From positions 750,142-814,141 of the forward strand of contig NZ_SZVO01000002.1 in NCBI RefSeq assembly GCF_005280585.1: DNA of 64,000 nt, read 5' to 3'. A program made the position numbers and the translations under genes. Positions 44,109 to 53,393 of this stretch are shown in pieces. The notes under the pieces were generated by a model. That model did no database searches. It had not been told where the DNA came from and saw only the letters and a list, made by a program, of their open reading frames with translations. This stretch comes from Dyadobacter frigoris. Lineage in GTDB: Bacteria > Bacteroidota > Bacteroidia > Cytophagales > Spirosomataceae. Numbering within the stretch: position 1 is the stretch's first letter; each line of letters begins with the position of its first letter.

Positions 44109-45311
44109 ATGCAAAAAAACACTTCTACAATCTATTTCCATAAAAACTGGTTATTTCTTATTTGGGCTTTATTATTTTTTACTGCTTGTAGTAACGATGA
44201 TAATAAGGACGTAACGCCAGTCGAAAACAAATACCTGGTATCAAGTACTTTTATTAAGGATCTTACCAAGGATGATATTGCCAAAATCTATCCCCTTTTG
44301 GCAGGTTATGCAAAATACAATGTAAAAGTTTACAAAGTAACTTATAAAACAACCAATACCGACGGCACAGCTATAACTGCTTCCGGGGCAATGTTATTAC
44401 CAGTTACCGATCAGTCCATTTCAATGATCAGCGTTCAACATGGTACTATTACGACGGATGATGAAGCACCTTCAAATTTCCAGAGTGGATCAGAAGCTGC
44501 AACATTTGGATCCGTATTTGGCTCTATGGGTTATATCATTTCTTATCCGGATTATATCGGATATGGAGCTACGAAAGATCTCCCCCATCCTTACGAGCAT
44601 CGCGCTAGCCTTGCCTCTTCAACCTTGGATATGTTACGCGCCGCAAAAGAATTACTGAAACAACAGACTGACGTAAAATGGAATGAAAAATTATACGTTG
44701 CAGGATATTCTGAGGGCGGTTATGCAACCATGTGTTTACAGAAAAAAATCGAGGAAGAAGCTTCGTCCGAATTTAATCTGAAAGCATCGAGCTGCGGTGC
44801 AGGTGCTTATGACAAAACCGCTTTTATGAAATATGTAATTAACAGTTCTGTAAATACGGTTGCTTCTTATAATTCTCTGTATTTGTGGGTAATGCTTACT
44901 TACGACAGGATTTATAAACTGAACAAACCAAAAACATATTACTTTAAAGATCCGTACGCAGCCCAGATTGAGCAACTTGGTATTGCCAATCCAATCAATG
45001 TCAGTTTCAATACAATACTGAATGACTCCTTCAAAACAGCCGTAAATACAGGCACTGATACAGGTTTTATTACTGCGATCGGAGACAATGATGTTTACGA
45101 CTGGAAACCCAATACGCCTACCCGCTTATTCCACGGCGATGCGGATCCCTTAGTATTTTATTTTAATTCAGTCAACGCAGAAGCGGCTATGAAAAAACGT
45201 GGAGCTGCTGACGTCGTGTTGATTACCATTCCTGGGGGGACTCATTCATCCTCCATCACTACATTTCTGGCAGGAACTTTGACATTCTTTACCGATTCGA
45301 AGTACCAATAA
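44109..45311 (+). CDS. Alpha/beta hydrolase lipoprotein (secreted lipase-like)
   Basis: A 400-residue lipoprotein: signal peptide (WLFLIWALLFF) and lipobox FTACS, followed by an Asp-rich spacer. The hydrolase domain resembles secretory-lipase-type esterases: ASGAMLLPV, SVQHGTITTDDEAP, SYPDYIGYG, nucleophile motif GYSEGGYA, acid region FHGDADPLV and His in PGGTHSSS. It is probably anchored to the outer membrane and cleaves ester substrates. A different subfamily from the cytoplasmic hydrolase just upstream, from which a terminator separates it. Confidence 0.83.
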   Translation: MQKNTSTIYFHKNWLFLIWALLFFTACSNDDNKDVTPVENKYLVSSTFIKDLTKDDIAKIYPLLAGYAKYNVKVYKVTYKTTNTDGTAITASGAMLLPVTDQSISMISVQHGTITTDDEAPSNFQSGSEAATFGSVFGSMGYIISYPDYIGYGATKDLPHPYEHRASLASSTLDMLRAAKELLKQQTDVKWNEKLYVAGYSEGGYATMCLQKKIEEEASSEFNLKASSCGAGAYDKTAFMKYVINSSVNTVASYNSLYLWVMLTYDRIYKLNKPKTYYFKDPYAAQIEQLGIANPINVSFNTILNDSFKTAVNTGTDTGFITAIGDNDVYDWKPNTPTRLFHGDADPLVFYFNSVNAEAAMKKRGAADVVLITIPGGTHSSSITTFLAGTLTFFTDSKYQ

Positions 45312-45316
45312 AATAT

Positions 45317-45324
45317 TATATTTG
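45317..45324 (+). promoter_or_regulatory. Possible Bacteroidota -7 box for cysM
   Basis: TATATTTG, exact TAnnTTTG, with TTCG about 18 bp upstream in place of TTTG. Would give a leader of about 150 nt before cysM. Confidence 0.35.
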
Positions 45325-45482
45325 CAATCAATTAAGTCTATCAGACAAATATGGTTGTTGATACTAATTACTTTTCCTTCGTTTCTAATTACCGGTCAGT
45401 AATGAACCGGATTGGTGATGTGCGATGTTGTTCATAACAAAAATGACAATGCACTTTAACATCACATTTTTTTAATTTTCCC

Positions 45483-46355
45483 ATGTCTACACTTCTTGAT
45501 TTAGTAGGAAATACCCCATTAGTTGAATTAAACCGTATCAATCCAAATCCGAAAGTAAAACTTTACGGCAAGCTCGAAGGAAATAATCCTGGCGGAAGCG
45601 TAAAAGATCGTGCAGCTTACAGCATGATTAAAGGTGCAATGGACCGGGGAGAAATAAAGCCAGGCACCAAACTGATTGAAGCCACAAGTGGAAATACAGG
45701 CATTGCGCTTGCCATGATTGCCAGACTATTTGATATTGAAATTGAATTGGTCATGCCCCAGAATTCTACGCGTGAACGGGTTTTGACGATGGAAGCTTTT
45801 GGTGCAAAAGTAACGCTTCTGGATACCATGGAAATTTCGCGTGATTATGCAGAAGAAAAAGCTGAAACCGGGGAATATCTGATGCTCAATCAATTTGCCA
45901 ATCCTGATAACTGGAAAGCGCATTATAAAACAACCGGACCAGAAATATTTCGCGATACTGATCAGCAAATAACACATTTTGTTTCTTCCATGGGCACAAC
46001 GGGTACCATTATGGGCGTTTCCCGGTATTTGAAAGAACAAAATGAAAATATACAAATTGTAGGCTGCCAGCCAACGGACGGATCCAGCATTCCGGGAATC
46101 AGAAAATGGCCGGTTGAATATCTTCCAAAAATTTTCGAAAAAGATCGTGTCGATCAGGTTATTGAAGTGACTCAGGAAGATGCGGTATTGATGACACGCC
46201 GTCTGGCAAATGAAGAAGCAGTATTTGCCGGAATGAGTAGCGGCGGCGCCGCCTGGGCTGCTGTGGAACTTGCCAAAAAACTGGATTCAGGCACTATCGT
46301 ATTTATAATCTGCGACAGAGGCGACAGATATCTGTCAAGTGATTTGTTTGGGTGA
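45483..46355 (+). CDS. cysM: Cysteine synthase (CysM/CysK type)
   Basis: A 290-residue PLP-dependent O-acetylserine sulfhydrylase. The PLP Lys is in NPGGSVKDRAAY; the substrate loop EATSGNTGIALAM and the phosphate-binding SSMGTTGTIMG are intact, as is the late AGMSSGGAAWAAV. The length and N-terminal LLDLVGNTPLVELNRI fit the CysM branch (thiosulfate-capable, about 295 residues). It makes cysteine from O-acetylserine and sulfide or thiosulfate in the cytoplasm. Its 3' end touches a Bacteroidota-type intergenic repeat. Confidence 0.92.
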   Translation: MSTLLDLVGNTPLVELNRINPNPKVKLYGKLEGNNPGGSVKDRAAYSMIKGAMDRGEIKPGTKLIEATSGNTGIALAMIARLFDIEIELVMPQNSTRERVLTMEAFGAKVTLLDTMEISRDYAEEKAETGEYLMLNQFANPDNWKAHYKTTGPEIFRDTDQQITHFVSSMGTTGTIMGVSRYLKEQNENIQIVGCQPTDGSSIPGIRKWPVEYLPKIFEKDRVDQVIEVTQEDAVLMTRRLANEEAVFAGMSSGGAAWAAVELAKKLDSGTIVFIICDRGDRYLSSDLFG

Positions 46356-46450
46356 GCTATCAGCCGTCAGCAATCAGCTTTCGACTTTAGTTATCATATC
46401 AAATAGTTAGTGGCGGCCAGCTGATTGCCGACCGCCGAAAGCCGATAGCT
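46355..46450. repeat. Imperfect inverted repeat element, GC-richer than surroundings
   Basis: The left arm (46355-46379) and the complement of the right arm (46419-46450) share AGCTATCRG and GTCRGCAATCAGCT, with a 7-bp insertion in one. It resembles the dispersed 'cagctatcagccg'-type short intergenic repeats of Bacteroidota. It lies between convergent genes and may also terminate transcription. Confidence 0.6.
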
Positions 46451-46452
46451 AC

Positions 46453-46872
46453 TTAGAACCATCCTGCGCCTAAGTTCCTGAAAGGCCATGGAATAGCCGC
46501 CAGAATGATGATCAATGCCATTCCGTAGAAATACAAAACGGTACGGTGTTTATCTGCGCCAACCAATTTTTTTGAGCGAACGCGTCCTACTGTGATTAAA
46601 ATAATCGCGATTACCATCATGAAAACGTGTTCAATAGAATAGAAACGAATTACTTTATTACTGATCTCTCCGAAATTTACCAGCGGGCTCATAGTATAAA
46701 GCACCAGTCCAATCAAAAGCTGGGTATGCGTGGCGATCAAAGCGAACAAATAAATTTTGCTGTCACCTTGTTTATTATTTTGCCAGTTCGAATATGCAAT
46801 GGCAACTGCGGCAATTAACAAGCCAAGCACAACATAACGTAAGCCCGAATGGGCACGTATAAGAGCGTTCAT
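46453..46872 (-). CDS. Small four-helix membrane protein (cytochrome b-like hypothetical)
   Basis: A 139-residue inner-membrane protein with four helices (YVVLGLLIAAVAIAY, IYLFALIATHTQLLIGLVLY, EHVFMMVIAIILITVG, YFYGMALIIILAAIPW). His residues recur near helix ends: HSGLRY, THTQLL, EHVFMM and KHRT. This layout matches a family common in Bacteroidota that is often labelled cytochrome b-like, though haem binding is not established. A -7 box at 46909-46916 fits the ATG start at 46872. Monocistronic. Confidence 0.72.
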   Translation of the reverse strand: MNALIRAHSGLRYVVLGLLIAAVAIAYSNWQNNKQGDSKIYLFALIATHTQLLIGLVLYTMSPLVNFGEISNKVIRFYSIEHVFMMVIAIILITVGRVRSKKLVGADKHRTVLYFYGMALIIILAAIPWPFRNLGAGWF

Positions 46873-46908
46873 ATGTTATTAACAAGTTATGGTGAAATCG
46901 TAAGTGTG

Positions 46909-46916
46909 CAAAGGTA
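46909..46916 (-). promoter_or_regulatory. Bacteroidota -7 promoter box
   Basis: TACCTTTG on the minus strand matches TAnnTTTG, 37 bp before the start of the membrane-protein gene; a TTTG lies 23 bp further upstream. Confidence 0.45.
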
Positions 46917-47037
46917 GTTGTCAATTCAGCATATCACAACAAAAAGGTGTAACCGAATTGGTAAGTTCCGGGATTAGGCTAAAAATTTTTAAAGCATAAT
47001 ATTTGTACAAGTTTCCAAATTGAAATAAAATAAAAAA

Positions 47038-47340
47038 ATGATCCTTTTTAACATCACTGTAAATGTCAGCCATGCCGCTGAAAAAGAATGGCTTAAATTT
47101 ATGAAGGAAGTTCACATTCCTGAAATAATGGCCAGCGGATTGCCCATTGAAACGAAATTGCTACGTTTGCTTACTGAAATTGATAATGAAGGAGCAACTT
47201 ATACAAATCAGTTTATTTTCCGTACTATGGAGGATTTCCTTGCCTACCAAACCAATTTCCAGGCCGAATTACAAGATAAACACCATCAAAAGTTTAATGG
47301 CCAGTATGTCTCTTTTCGGACACTTCTGGAGGAAGCCTGA
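47038..47340 (+). CDS. DUF4286 family protein
   Basis: A 100-residue protein matching DUF4286, a small ferredoxin-like family found across Bacteroidota. The typical start is ILFNITVNVSHAAEKEWLKF; the middle EVHIPEIMASGL and late QFIFRTMEDFLAYQTNF are family hallmarks. Cytoplasmic, no known function. It is a stand-alone gene 228 bp before the hibernation factor. Confidence 0.8.
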   Translation: MILFNITVNVSHAAEKEWLKFMKEVHIPEIMASGLPIETKLLRLLTEIDNEGATYTNQFIFRTMEDFLAYQTNFQAELQDKHHQKFNGQYVSFRTLLEEA

Positions 47341-47568
47341 TCATCAGACTGAATTGTATTGTGCAAAAAAGTTTTTAAACAAAACCTTTACATTCGCTTG
47401 ACATTACGGTAATCTTTCTCTTTATTTAATATACCGTTCGTCTTCAGAATCATGGTGAATAAAGAACGGTTCGGATTTATTTTACATAGCATACGGACTG
47501 TTTTTTATAAATAATGTGATTTGAAGACCGGTTGGAAGTAATGTTTTACCATAAAACTTAAAGTGCTT

Positions 47569-47946
47569 ATGAGACTGCAGATGCAAGCAATTCACTTCGA
47601 CGCTGACCCTAAACTGTTGACATTCATTCAACAAAAAATGGATAAACTCGACACGTTTTACGATAAGATTACGAGTGGTGAAGTGTTTTTAAGATTGGAT
47701 AAAAGTGATAACGCCAAATTACATACCAAACTTCTTGAAGTTAAAATTTATGTACCCGGCGGAACAATGTTCGTAAGAGAGCAAGGGACAACATTTGAAG
47801 AGGCTACTGATTTAGCAATTGATACATTGAAAATGCAGGTTAAGAAGTTTAAAGACAAGCGGAACAAGGCAAGGGCTCCAAAACCGGTTGATGGAGTTTT
47901 ACAGACAGACGAAGTTGCTGTTATAACGGAAGATATCGAAGATTAA
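47569..47946 (+). CDS. hpf: Ribosome hibernation promoting factor (HPF/RaiA family)
   Basis: A roughly 125-residue HPF/YfiA protein that binds the ribosomal decoding region and silences 70S or 100S ribosomes in stationary phase. Seen: MQAIHFDADPKLLTFIQQKM, KLDTFYDKITSGEVFLRL, the second strand KLLEVKIYVPGGTMFVRE, and EEATDLAIDTLKMQVKKFKD, which complete the beta-alpha-beta-beta-beta-alpha fold. The C-terminal tail is acidic and lacks the long-HPF dimer domain, so it is the short form. ATG 47569 preferred; 47581 is possible. A terminator follows. Confidence 0.88.
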   Translation: MRLQMQAIHFDADPKLLTFIQQKMDKLDTFYDKITSGEVFLRLDKSDNAKLHTKLLEVKIYVPGGTMFVREQGTTFEEATDLAIDTLKMQVKKFKDKRNKARAPKPVDGVLQTDEVAVITEDIED

Positions 47947-47964
47947 AAAATTATATATGTTTGT

Positions 47965-47997
47965 AAAGAAAGCTGCTCCAAAAGGGTAGCTTTCTTT
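47965..47997 (+). terminator. Intrinsic terminator of hpf
   Basis: 10-bp perfect arms AAAGAAAGCT and complement, 18 bp after the stop, T-rich right side. Confidence 0.78.
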
Positions 47998-48094
47998 ATT
48001 TTGTAAAGGTCCGGCCAGATTATAGTGACCGGATTTGTTGTAATCCGTGAATTAACCGATTTTTGCGAAAAAATTTAATCTTAAACTTCAAATT

Positions 48095-48508
48095 ATGAAT
48101 ATAGAACCTGTTGTTGGTTCCGCCTTTGACCATGCTTTCCGCTTCACACAGGAGCAGGTAATACAATTTGCAGAACTGACCGGCGATAACAATCCGCTGC
48201 ACCTGGATGCAGATTATGCAGCAACAACCAGCTTTAAACGGCCAATCATTCATGGAATGCTGGGCACCACTGTTTTTACGAAAGTTTTGGGAACTGAATT
48301 TCCTGGATTCGGATCGATCTATTTGAAACAGACCGTGGAATATCTAAGACCGATGTTCGTAGAAACTGATTATAAAGCAGTGTTCACTATAAAAACTATT
48401 GATCCGGTTAAACACATCGCTGAAATATCGACCGAGATTGTTGACGTCAATACTAAAAAAGTGGTGACCAGAGGAATTGCCACGATGATCAACCAGGAAA
48501 AATTTTAA
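48095..48508 (+). CDS. MaoC-like (R)-hydratase
   Basis: A 137-residue hot-dog-fold MaoC domain protein, likely a (R)-specific enoyl-CoA or acyl-CoA hydratase. The hydratase-2 signature is present: FAELTGDNNPLHLDADYAAT with catalytic Asp and His, then IIHGMLGTTVFTKVLGTEFP and YLRPMFVETDYKAVFTI. Cytoplasmic enzyme. Single gene bounded by a terminator; no fatty-acid genes directly beside it. Confidence 0.87.
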   Translation: MNIEPVVGSAFDHAFRFTQEQVIQFAELTGDNNPLHLDADYAATTSFKRPIIHGMLGTTVFTKVLGTEFPGFGSIYLKQTVEYLRPMFVETDYKAVFTIKTIDPVKHIAEISTEIVDVNTKKVVTRGIATMINQEKF

Positions 48509-48510
48509 TA

Positions 48511-48546
48511 CAAAAGAGCCGGGCTTTTTCAAACCCGGCTCTTTTG
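48511..48546. terminator. Bidirectional intrinsic terminator
   Basis: 13-bp perfect arms CAAAAGAGCCGGG (48511-48523) and complement (48534-48546) between convergent maoC-like and Hc1-like genes. Confidence 0.9.
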
Positions 48547-48565
48547 ATCATTTTATATTAAAATC

Positions 48566-48748
48566 TTATTCTCCTTCTTCGTTCTTTTTATTCTGTACTT
48601 CTGAACGAATTTCCTGAGCCAAAGTTTTTAGCTCTTGCATACCTTTACGTACGCGAGTACCAGCTGCCTGGTTTGCTTTATTGTAAAACTTATCAAAATC
48701 GCCTTCAAGCGACAGAATTAAATCTTTAACTTCATCAAATCTTGCCAT
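48566..48748 (-). CDS. Histone H1-like (Hc1 family) small protein
   Basis: A 60-residue protein of the Hc1-like family found in Bacteroidota: RFDEVKDLILSLEGDFDKFY, then KANQAAGTRVRKGMQELKTL and a charged tail ending KKNEEGE. One predicted long helix with basic patches. Family members are proposed DNA-binding nucleoid proteins by analogy with chlamydial Hc1. It stands alone, and upstream it has a long AT-rich leader. Confidence 0.82.
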   Translation of the reverse strand: MARFDEVKDLILSLEGDFDKFYNKANQAAGTRVRKGMQELKTLAQEIRSEVQNKKNEEGE

Positions 48749-48952
48749 GTTTTTATTTGTTTTTAGTTTAAAATGCCTCTAACACGCTAAAAACGCATGT
48801 TTTGCCCGAAATTTAGTAATTAAAAGCATTACCGCAACCCAAAAAACAAAAAAAAACAATACTATAATGCAATTTAACTTTTAAAATCAATTTAACTTAT
48901 TGATATACAGTCAATTACGATTAATAACTTTTTTCGGTTACATAAGAAAAAT

Positions 48953-48984
48953 AAAAGGACGTTTTAATAAAAAAACGTCCTTTT
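48953..48984 (-). terminator. Intrinsic terminator after the SPT-like gene
   Basis: 13-bp perfect arms AAAAGGACGTTTT and complement, 24 bp beyond the stop of the aminotransferase-family gene. Confidence 0.85.
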
Positions 48985-49007
48985 ACTACAATGAGACACG
49001 ATTTTAA

Positions 49008-50279
49008 CTATTCAGCAACCTCCTGAACGTCTTCAATCTGATAAACTCTGTTTTTTAATTTGTCTGCCAAAGTTGTAAATGCGTCAAGCGTATATTCTAC
49101 ATCTTCCAACGTATGTGCAGCAGTTGGAATGATACGAAGCATGATTTGTCCTTTTGGAACAACCGGATAAACCACGATTGAGCAAAACACGCCCATATTC
49201 TCACGAAGATCACGAACCATACGTGTTACCTCCGGAACTCCGCCTTCACTGTGTAGGAAAATCGGCGTAACCGGTGACGCTGTTTCTCCAATATTAAATC
49301 CGCGGCTTCTCAGACCGTTTTGCATAGCTTCCACATTTTCCCACAATTTGGAACGAAGCTCAGGCATCGTCTTGATCATTTCAAGACGCTTGCGGCATCC
49401 TTCCACATAAGGCATTGGCAATGCTTTTGCATATGTCTGAGAACGCATATTGTATTTCAGATACATAATGATCTCGGGATCATCCGATGCAATAAAGGCG
49501 CCAATAGCAGCCATAGACTTGGCAAACGTAGAAAAGTAAAGGTCTACATCTTTCTGCACCCCCATCATTTCACCGACACCGGCACCCGTTTCACCCATCG
49601 TACCAAATCCGTGCGCGTCATCAACAAGCAAACGAAATTCGTATTTTTTCTTTAATTCAACGATTGCCTTCAAATCACCCACTTTGCCTGACATACCGAA
49701 AACACCCTCGGTAATCACCAAAACACCGCCACCTTTTTCATTGGCAGCTTTTGTAGCACGGACCAGGTTTTTTTCAAGACTAGCCATATCATTATGGTTA
49801 AACTTGTAATACTGACCCATTTTGGCTTTGTGCAAACGGATACCGTCAATCAGACAGGCATGTGATTCGGCATCATAAACGATTACATCGCGGTGATCGC
49901 AGATACATTCAATCGCCGACATAACGCCCTGATATCCGTAGTTCAATAAAAAAGCATCTTTTTTACCTACAAACTCGGCTAGTTCTTTTTCAAATACTTC
50001 ATGCAATGTCGAATTTCCTGACATCATACGCGCACCCATCGGATAAGCCAATCCCCACTTTGCCGCCGCTTCTGCGTCAACTTTACGTACTTCCGGATGA
50101 TTTGCCAGGCCCAAATAGTTATTTAGGCTCCAGTTCAATACCTCACGTCCCATAAACCGCATCTTCGGCCCCAGATCACCTTCCAGCATGGGAAATGAAA
50201 AATAATGATGGCTATTCAGCATTTTAGCCGGCGTTCCGATCGGGCCTGAATTATTGTGCAGTTTCTCAAAAATGTCCAC
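49008..50279 (-). CDS. spt: Alpha-oxoamine synthase, probable serine palmitoyltransferase
   Basis: A 423-residue PLP enzyme of the alpha-oxoamine synthase family (KBL, AONS, SPT). Seen: NNYLGLANHP, GARMMSGN, the PLP-face VDDAHGFGTMGETGAG and the PLP Lys in STFAKSMAAIGAF, followed by MRSQTYAKALP. In Bacteroidota, enzymes of this type condense serine with acyl-CoA as the first step of sphingolipid synthesis. The N-terminal extension HHYFSFPMLEGDLGPKMRF resembles Bacteroidota SPT. A KBL-like role is the alternative. It has its own terminator and an upstream -7 box. Confidence 0.82.
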   Translation of the reverse strand: MDIFEKLHNNSGPIGTPAKMLNSHHYFSFPMLEGDLGPKMRFMGREVLNWSLNNYLGLANHPEVRKVDAEAAAKWGLAYPMGARMMSGNSTLHEVFEKELAEFVGKKDAFLLNYGYQGVMSAIECICDHRDVIVYDAESHACLIDGIRLHKAKMGQYYKFNHNDMASLEKNLVRATKAANEKGGGVLVITEGVFGMSGKVGDLKAIVELKKKYEFRLLVDDAHGFGTMGETGAGVGEMMGVQKDVDLYFSTFAKSMAAIGAFIASDDPEIIMYLKYNMRSQTYAKALPMPYVEGCRKRLEMIKTMPELRSKLWENVEAMQNGLRSRGFNIGETASPVTPIFLHSEGGVPEVTRMVRDLRENMGVFCSIVVYPVVPKGQIMLRIIPTAAHTLEDVEYTLDAFTTLADKLKNRVYQIEDVQEVAE

Positions 50280-50330
50280 TCTCTTCTAATTTATGTGGGT
50301 AACAACCTTGTAATTTATGTTAGATTAATG

Positions 50331-50338
50331 CAAAAATA
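50331..50338 (-). promoter_or_regulatory. Bacteroidota -7 promoter box for SPT-like gene
   Basis: TATTTTTG on the minus strand, about 52 bp before the start; a TTTG lies about 24 bp upstream. Confidence 0.4.
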
Positions 50339-50468
50339 AAAAAAATAACAATACATTAAGTACAAACCTAATATTCAAGGAATTGTAAGTTACCCAAAAT
50401 ATAAAAATAGTACTTTTAAATTTTGAATTTATTTGACATATCTTGTGTCCTCATTGTGATCTGTTTAC

Positions 50469-51968
50469 ATGCCTGAAATCAAAAAAATACTGGTCGCCAA
50501 CAGGGGAGAAATTGCCCTGAGAATACTACGTACAGCGCGGGAAATGAATATCGCAACCGTTGCCGTTTTTAGCGAAGCAGACAGAAATGCACCACATGTC
50601 CGCTATGCAGATGAGGCGGTTTGCATAGGCCCTCCGCCTTCTTCTGAATCATATTTAAATATTGATAAAATTCTGGAAGTTTGCCACCAATTAAATGTTG
50701 ACGCCATTCATCCCGGGTATGGATTTTTGTCAGAAAATGCCGGTTTTGCGAGAAAAGTCCGTGAAGCAGGATTAATCTTTATAGGCCCTTCTCCCGAATC
50801 CATTGAAGTTATGGGTAGCAAACTAGCTGCCAAAGAAGCGGCTGGGAGCTATAATATTCCGATGGTCCCGGGAACGGCATCCGCCATAGACGACCGTGAT
50901 GAAGCAAAACGCGTTTCTGCCGAAATTGGATATCCTGTATTAATCAAGGCAAGTGCCGGTGGTGGCGGAAAAGGTATGCGGGTGGTTGAAAATGAAACAG
51001 AATTTGACGAGCAAATGGACCGCGCTGTAAGTGAAGCAATTTCTTCCTTTGGTGACGGCGCTGTGTTCATCGAAAAATATATCACTTCCCCCAAGCATAT
51101 CGAAATTCAGGTACTTGGGGACCAGCACGGAAATATTATTCATTTGTTTGAACGGGAATGTTCCATACAGCGCCGGCATCAGAAAGTAATTGAAGAAGCG
51201 CCATCAATTTCCATAACACCTGCCATACGTGAAGAAATGGGCCGTTGTGCAGTTGATGTAGCCAGATCCTGCGGATACTATGGAGCAGGCACCGTGGAAT
51301 TTATTATGGATGAAAATAAAAACTTTTATTTTCTGGAAATGAATACCAGACTTCAGGTTGAGCATCCGGTAACTGAACTCATAACCGGTGTGGATCTGGT
51401 AAAACAGATGATCTATATCGCAGAAGGAAAAGCGCTGACGATCAAACAGGAAGATTTACAAATAAAAGGTCATTCTATTGAAGTAAGGGTTTATGCAGAA
51501 GATCCGGCGAATAGTTTCCTGCCTGATGTAGGTACATTAACAACCTATGTCCGTCCGCAAGGAAACGGTGTACGCGTAGATGATGGTTTTGAACAGGGTA
51601 TGGAAATTCCGATTTATTATGATCCGATGTTGTCAAAATTGATAACCTACGGACAAAACCGTGAAGAAGCGCTTGAAAAAATGATCCGCGCTATTGACGA
51701 ATATCATATTTCCGGCGTCCAGACAACATTATCATTTTGTCGTTTTGTTATGAACCACGATATTTTCCGGTCGGGCAGTTTCGATACCAATTTTGTGAAT
51801 CTGCATTTCACTCCGGAACTATTGAGTATACCTCAAACTCGGGATACCAAACAATTGGCGGCATTGCTAAGTGCCTATTTTATTAAAAATGCAAAACCAA
51901 AACAATCCGTTCAGGAAGATCCTAAACCGGTGTCAAAATCAAAATGGAAAACCCAGCGACTCAGCTGA
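50469..51968 (+). CDS. accC: Acetyl/propionyl-CoA carboxylase biotin carboxylase subunit
   Basis: A 499-residue biotin carboxylase with an ATP-grasp core: start KKILVANRGEIALRILRTAR, HPGYGFLSENAGFARK, the Gly-rich ATP loop KASAGGGGKGMRVV, and EMNTRLQVEHPVTELITG. The C-terminus is longer than that of classic AccC (about 450) with a Lys/Pro-rich tail, but no biotinyl domain is present. It carboxylates biotin on a separate carrier protein for fatty-acid or propionyl-CoA metabolism. No other carboxylase subunit lies nearby in this window. Confidence 0.92.
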   Translation: MPEIKKILVANRGEIALRILRTAREMNIATVAVFSEADRNAPHVRYADEAVCIGPPPSSESYLNIDKILEVCHQLNVDAIHPGYGFLSENAGFARKVREAGLIFIGPSPESIEVMGSKLAAKEAAGSYNIPMVPGTASAIDDRDEAKRVSAEIGYPVLIKASAGGGGKGMRVVENETEFDEQMDRAVSEAISSFGDGAVFIEKYITSPKHIEIQVLGDQHGNIIHLFERECSIQRRHQKVIEEAPSISITPAIREEMGRCAVDVARSCGYYGAGTVEFIMDENKNFYFLEMNTRLQVEHPVTELITGVDLVKQMIYIAEGKALTIKQEDLQIKGHSIEVRVYAEDPANSFLPDVGTLTTYVRPQGNGVRVDDGFEQGMEIPIYYDPMLSKLITYGQNREEALEKMIRAIDEYHISGVQTTLSFCRFVMNHDIFRSGSFDTNFVNLHFTPELLSIPQTRDTKQLAALLSAYFIKNAKPKQSVQEDPKPVSKSKWKTQRLS

Positions 51969-52012
51969 TTATAAAAAATAGAATTTTATTGGGATTCATA
52001 CAAAAAAATCAT

Positions 52013-52020
52013 TACTTTTG
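52013..52020 (+). promoter_or_regulatory. Possible -7 box for queA
   Basis: TACTTTTG, exact TAnnTTTG, with TTGG about 20 bp upstream. It is followed at 52025-52053 by a 10-bp-stem hairpin in a leader of about 220 nt. Confidence 0.4.
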
Positions 52021-52244
52021 CGCTCTTAATTTTTGAGTATATAAAAAATTAAGAATTTTCGGCAATACTTTACCAAAATATTTAAGTATCAACTGAAAAA
52101 TTTATTCTTTATATGATAAATGATTATTGACCAGATAAATACAGTGTAATTGTTAACTCAGTAGTTGTCATATATTAAAAAAATAAAAATTTCGACCGCC
52201 CCTTTTGTCCCACGACTTATCGACTTTCACCGATTTAACAAGCT

Positions 52245-53294
52245 ATGAAGCTATCCGAATTTAAATTTGATCTCCCTCAAAGCCTGATTGCACTTCATCC
52301 TTCCGACCGCGGCGAATCCCGCCTTATGGTAGTAAACCGTGCCACAGGAGAAATAGAACACAAAATGTTTCCTGATCTCATTAATTATTTTAATGAAGGA
52401 GACGTAATGGCTATTAATGATACCAAAGTTTTCCCGGCCCGTTTATACGGTCAAAAGGAAAAAACAGGAGCTAAAATTGAAGTATTTTTGTTGCGCGAAT
52501 TAAACCGTGAAATGCGTCTTTGGGACGTTTTGGTTGATCCTGCACGTAAAATCCGGGTTGGCAATAAATTATATTTTGGCGACAGCGATCTTGTTGCCGA
52601 AGTTATTGATAATACTACATCACGTGGGCGTACTATCCGTTTTTTATATGACGGAGACAACGACGAGTTCATGAAACTGGTAGATCAGCTGGGCGAAACT
52701 CCACTTCCTCCGGAAATCATTTCCCGTCGTAAAGTAGAAAGTGCTGACCGTGAACGTTTTCAAACTATTTTTGCTGAGCATATCGGTGCAGTAGCTGCTC
52801 CAACAGCTGGTTTGCATTTTACAAAAGCCATGATGAAACGCCTTGAAATTAAAGGCATTAACTTTGCTCCTGTAACTTTGCACGTTGGCCTGGGTACATT
52901 CCGTACTGTTGATGTTGAGGATTTGACAAAACATAAAACGGATTCTGAAAACTACCGTATTCCACAATCAAGTGCAGACATAGTAAATGCTGCTTTGGAT
53001 ACAAAAAAACGTGTTTGTGCGATTGGGACCACATCTTTGAAAGCAATTGAATCGTCTGTTTCTGCAAGCGGACATTTGAAAGCAGTAGAAGGATGGACGG
53101 ATAAATTCGTTTTTCCTCCTTACGATTTCAAGATTGCCAACGCCATGTTGTCAAACTTCCAGCTTCCTGAATCAATCCTTTTGATGTCAGCTTGCGCTTT
53201 TGGAGGTTTTGATTTGGTAATGAAAGCCTACGAAATGGCAATCAAAGAAAAATATAAATTCTTCACTTACGGAGACGCGATGCTGATCATCTGA
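52245..53294 (+). CDS. queA: S-adenosylmethionine:tRNA ribosyltransferase-isomerase
   Basis: A 349-residue QueA, which transfers the ribosyl part of AdoMet to preQ1-modified tRNA in queuosine synthesis. Diagnostic segments: [68 protein letters not shown] [20 protein letters not shown], and [14 protein letters not shown] near the end. Complete and of usual length. Alone in its transcript, with a strong terminator. Confidence 0.96.
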   Translation: MKLSEFKFDLPQSLIALHPSDRGESRLMVVNRATGEIEHKMFPDLINYFNEGDVMAINDTKVFPARLYGQKEKTGAKIEVFLLRELNREMRLWDVLVDPARKIRVGNKLYFGDSDLVAEVIDNTTSRGRTIRFLYDGDNDEFMKLVDQLGETPLPPEIISRRKVESADRERFQTIFAEHIGAVAAPTAGLHFTKAMMKRLEIKGINFAPVTLHVGLGTFRTVDVEDLTKHKTDSENYRIPQSSADIVNAALDTKKRVCAIGTTSLKAIESSVSASGHLKAVEGWTDKFVFPPYDFKIANAMLSNFQLPESILLMSACAFGGFDLVMKAYEMAIKEKYKFFTYGDAMLII

Positions 53295-53318
53295 TCTTAG
53301 CATCGATAAAAATAATTT

Positions 53319-53364
53319 TGTCATTTATTAACATCTGAGCTCAGCTTTGTGTTGATAAATGACA
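53319..53364 (+). terminator. Intrinsic terminator after queA
   Basis: Stem of 15 pairs (one G-T) between 53319-53333 and 53350-53364, followed by seven Ts. It also rules out the TTG at 53349 as the ispD start. Confidence 0.88.
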
Positions 53365-53393
53365 TTTTTTTGAATACGCAAAAGACTTATGTT

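Noticed and set aside
53349..53393. Upstream TTG start for ispD
   Set aside because: It lies inside the queA terminator hairpin, and the ATG at 53394 gives the standard IspD N-terminus.
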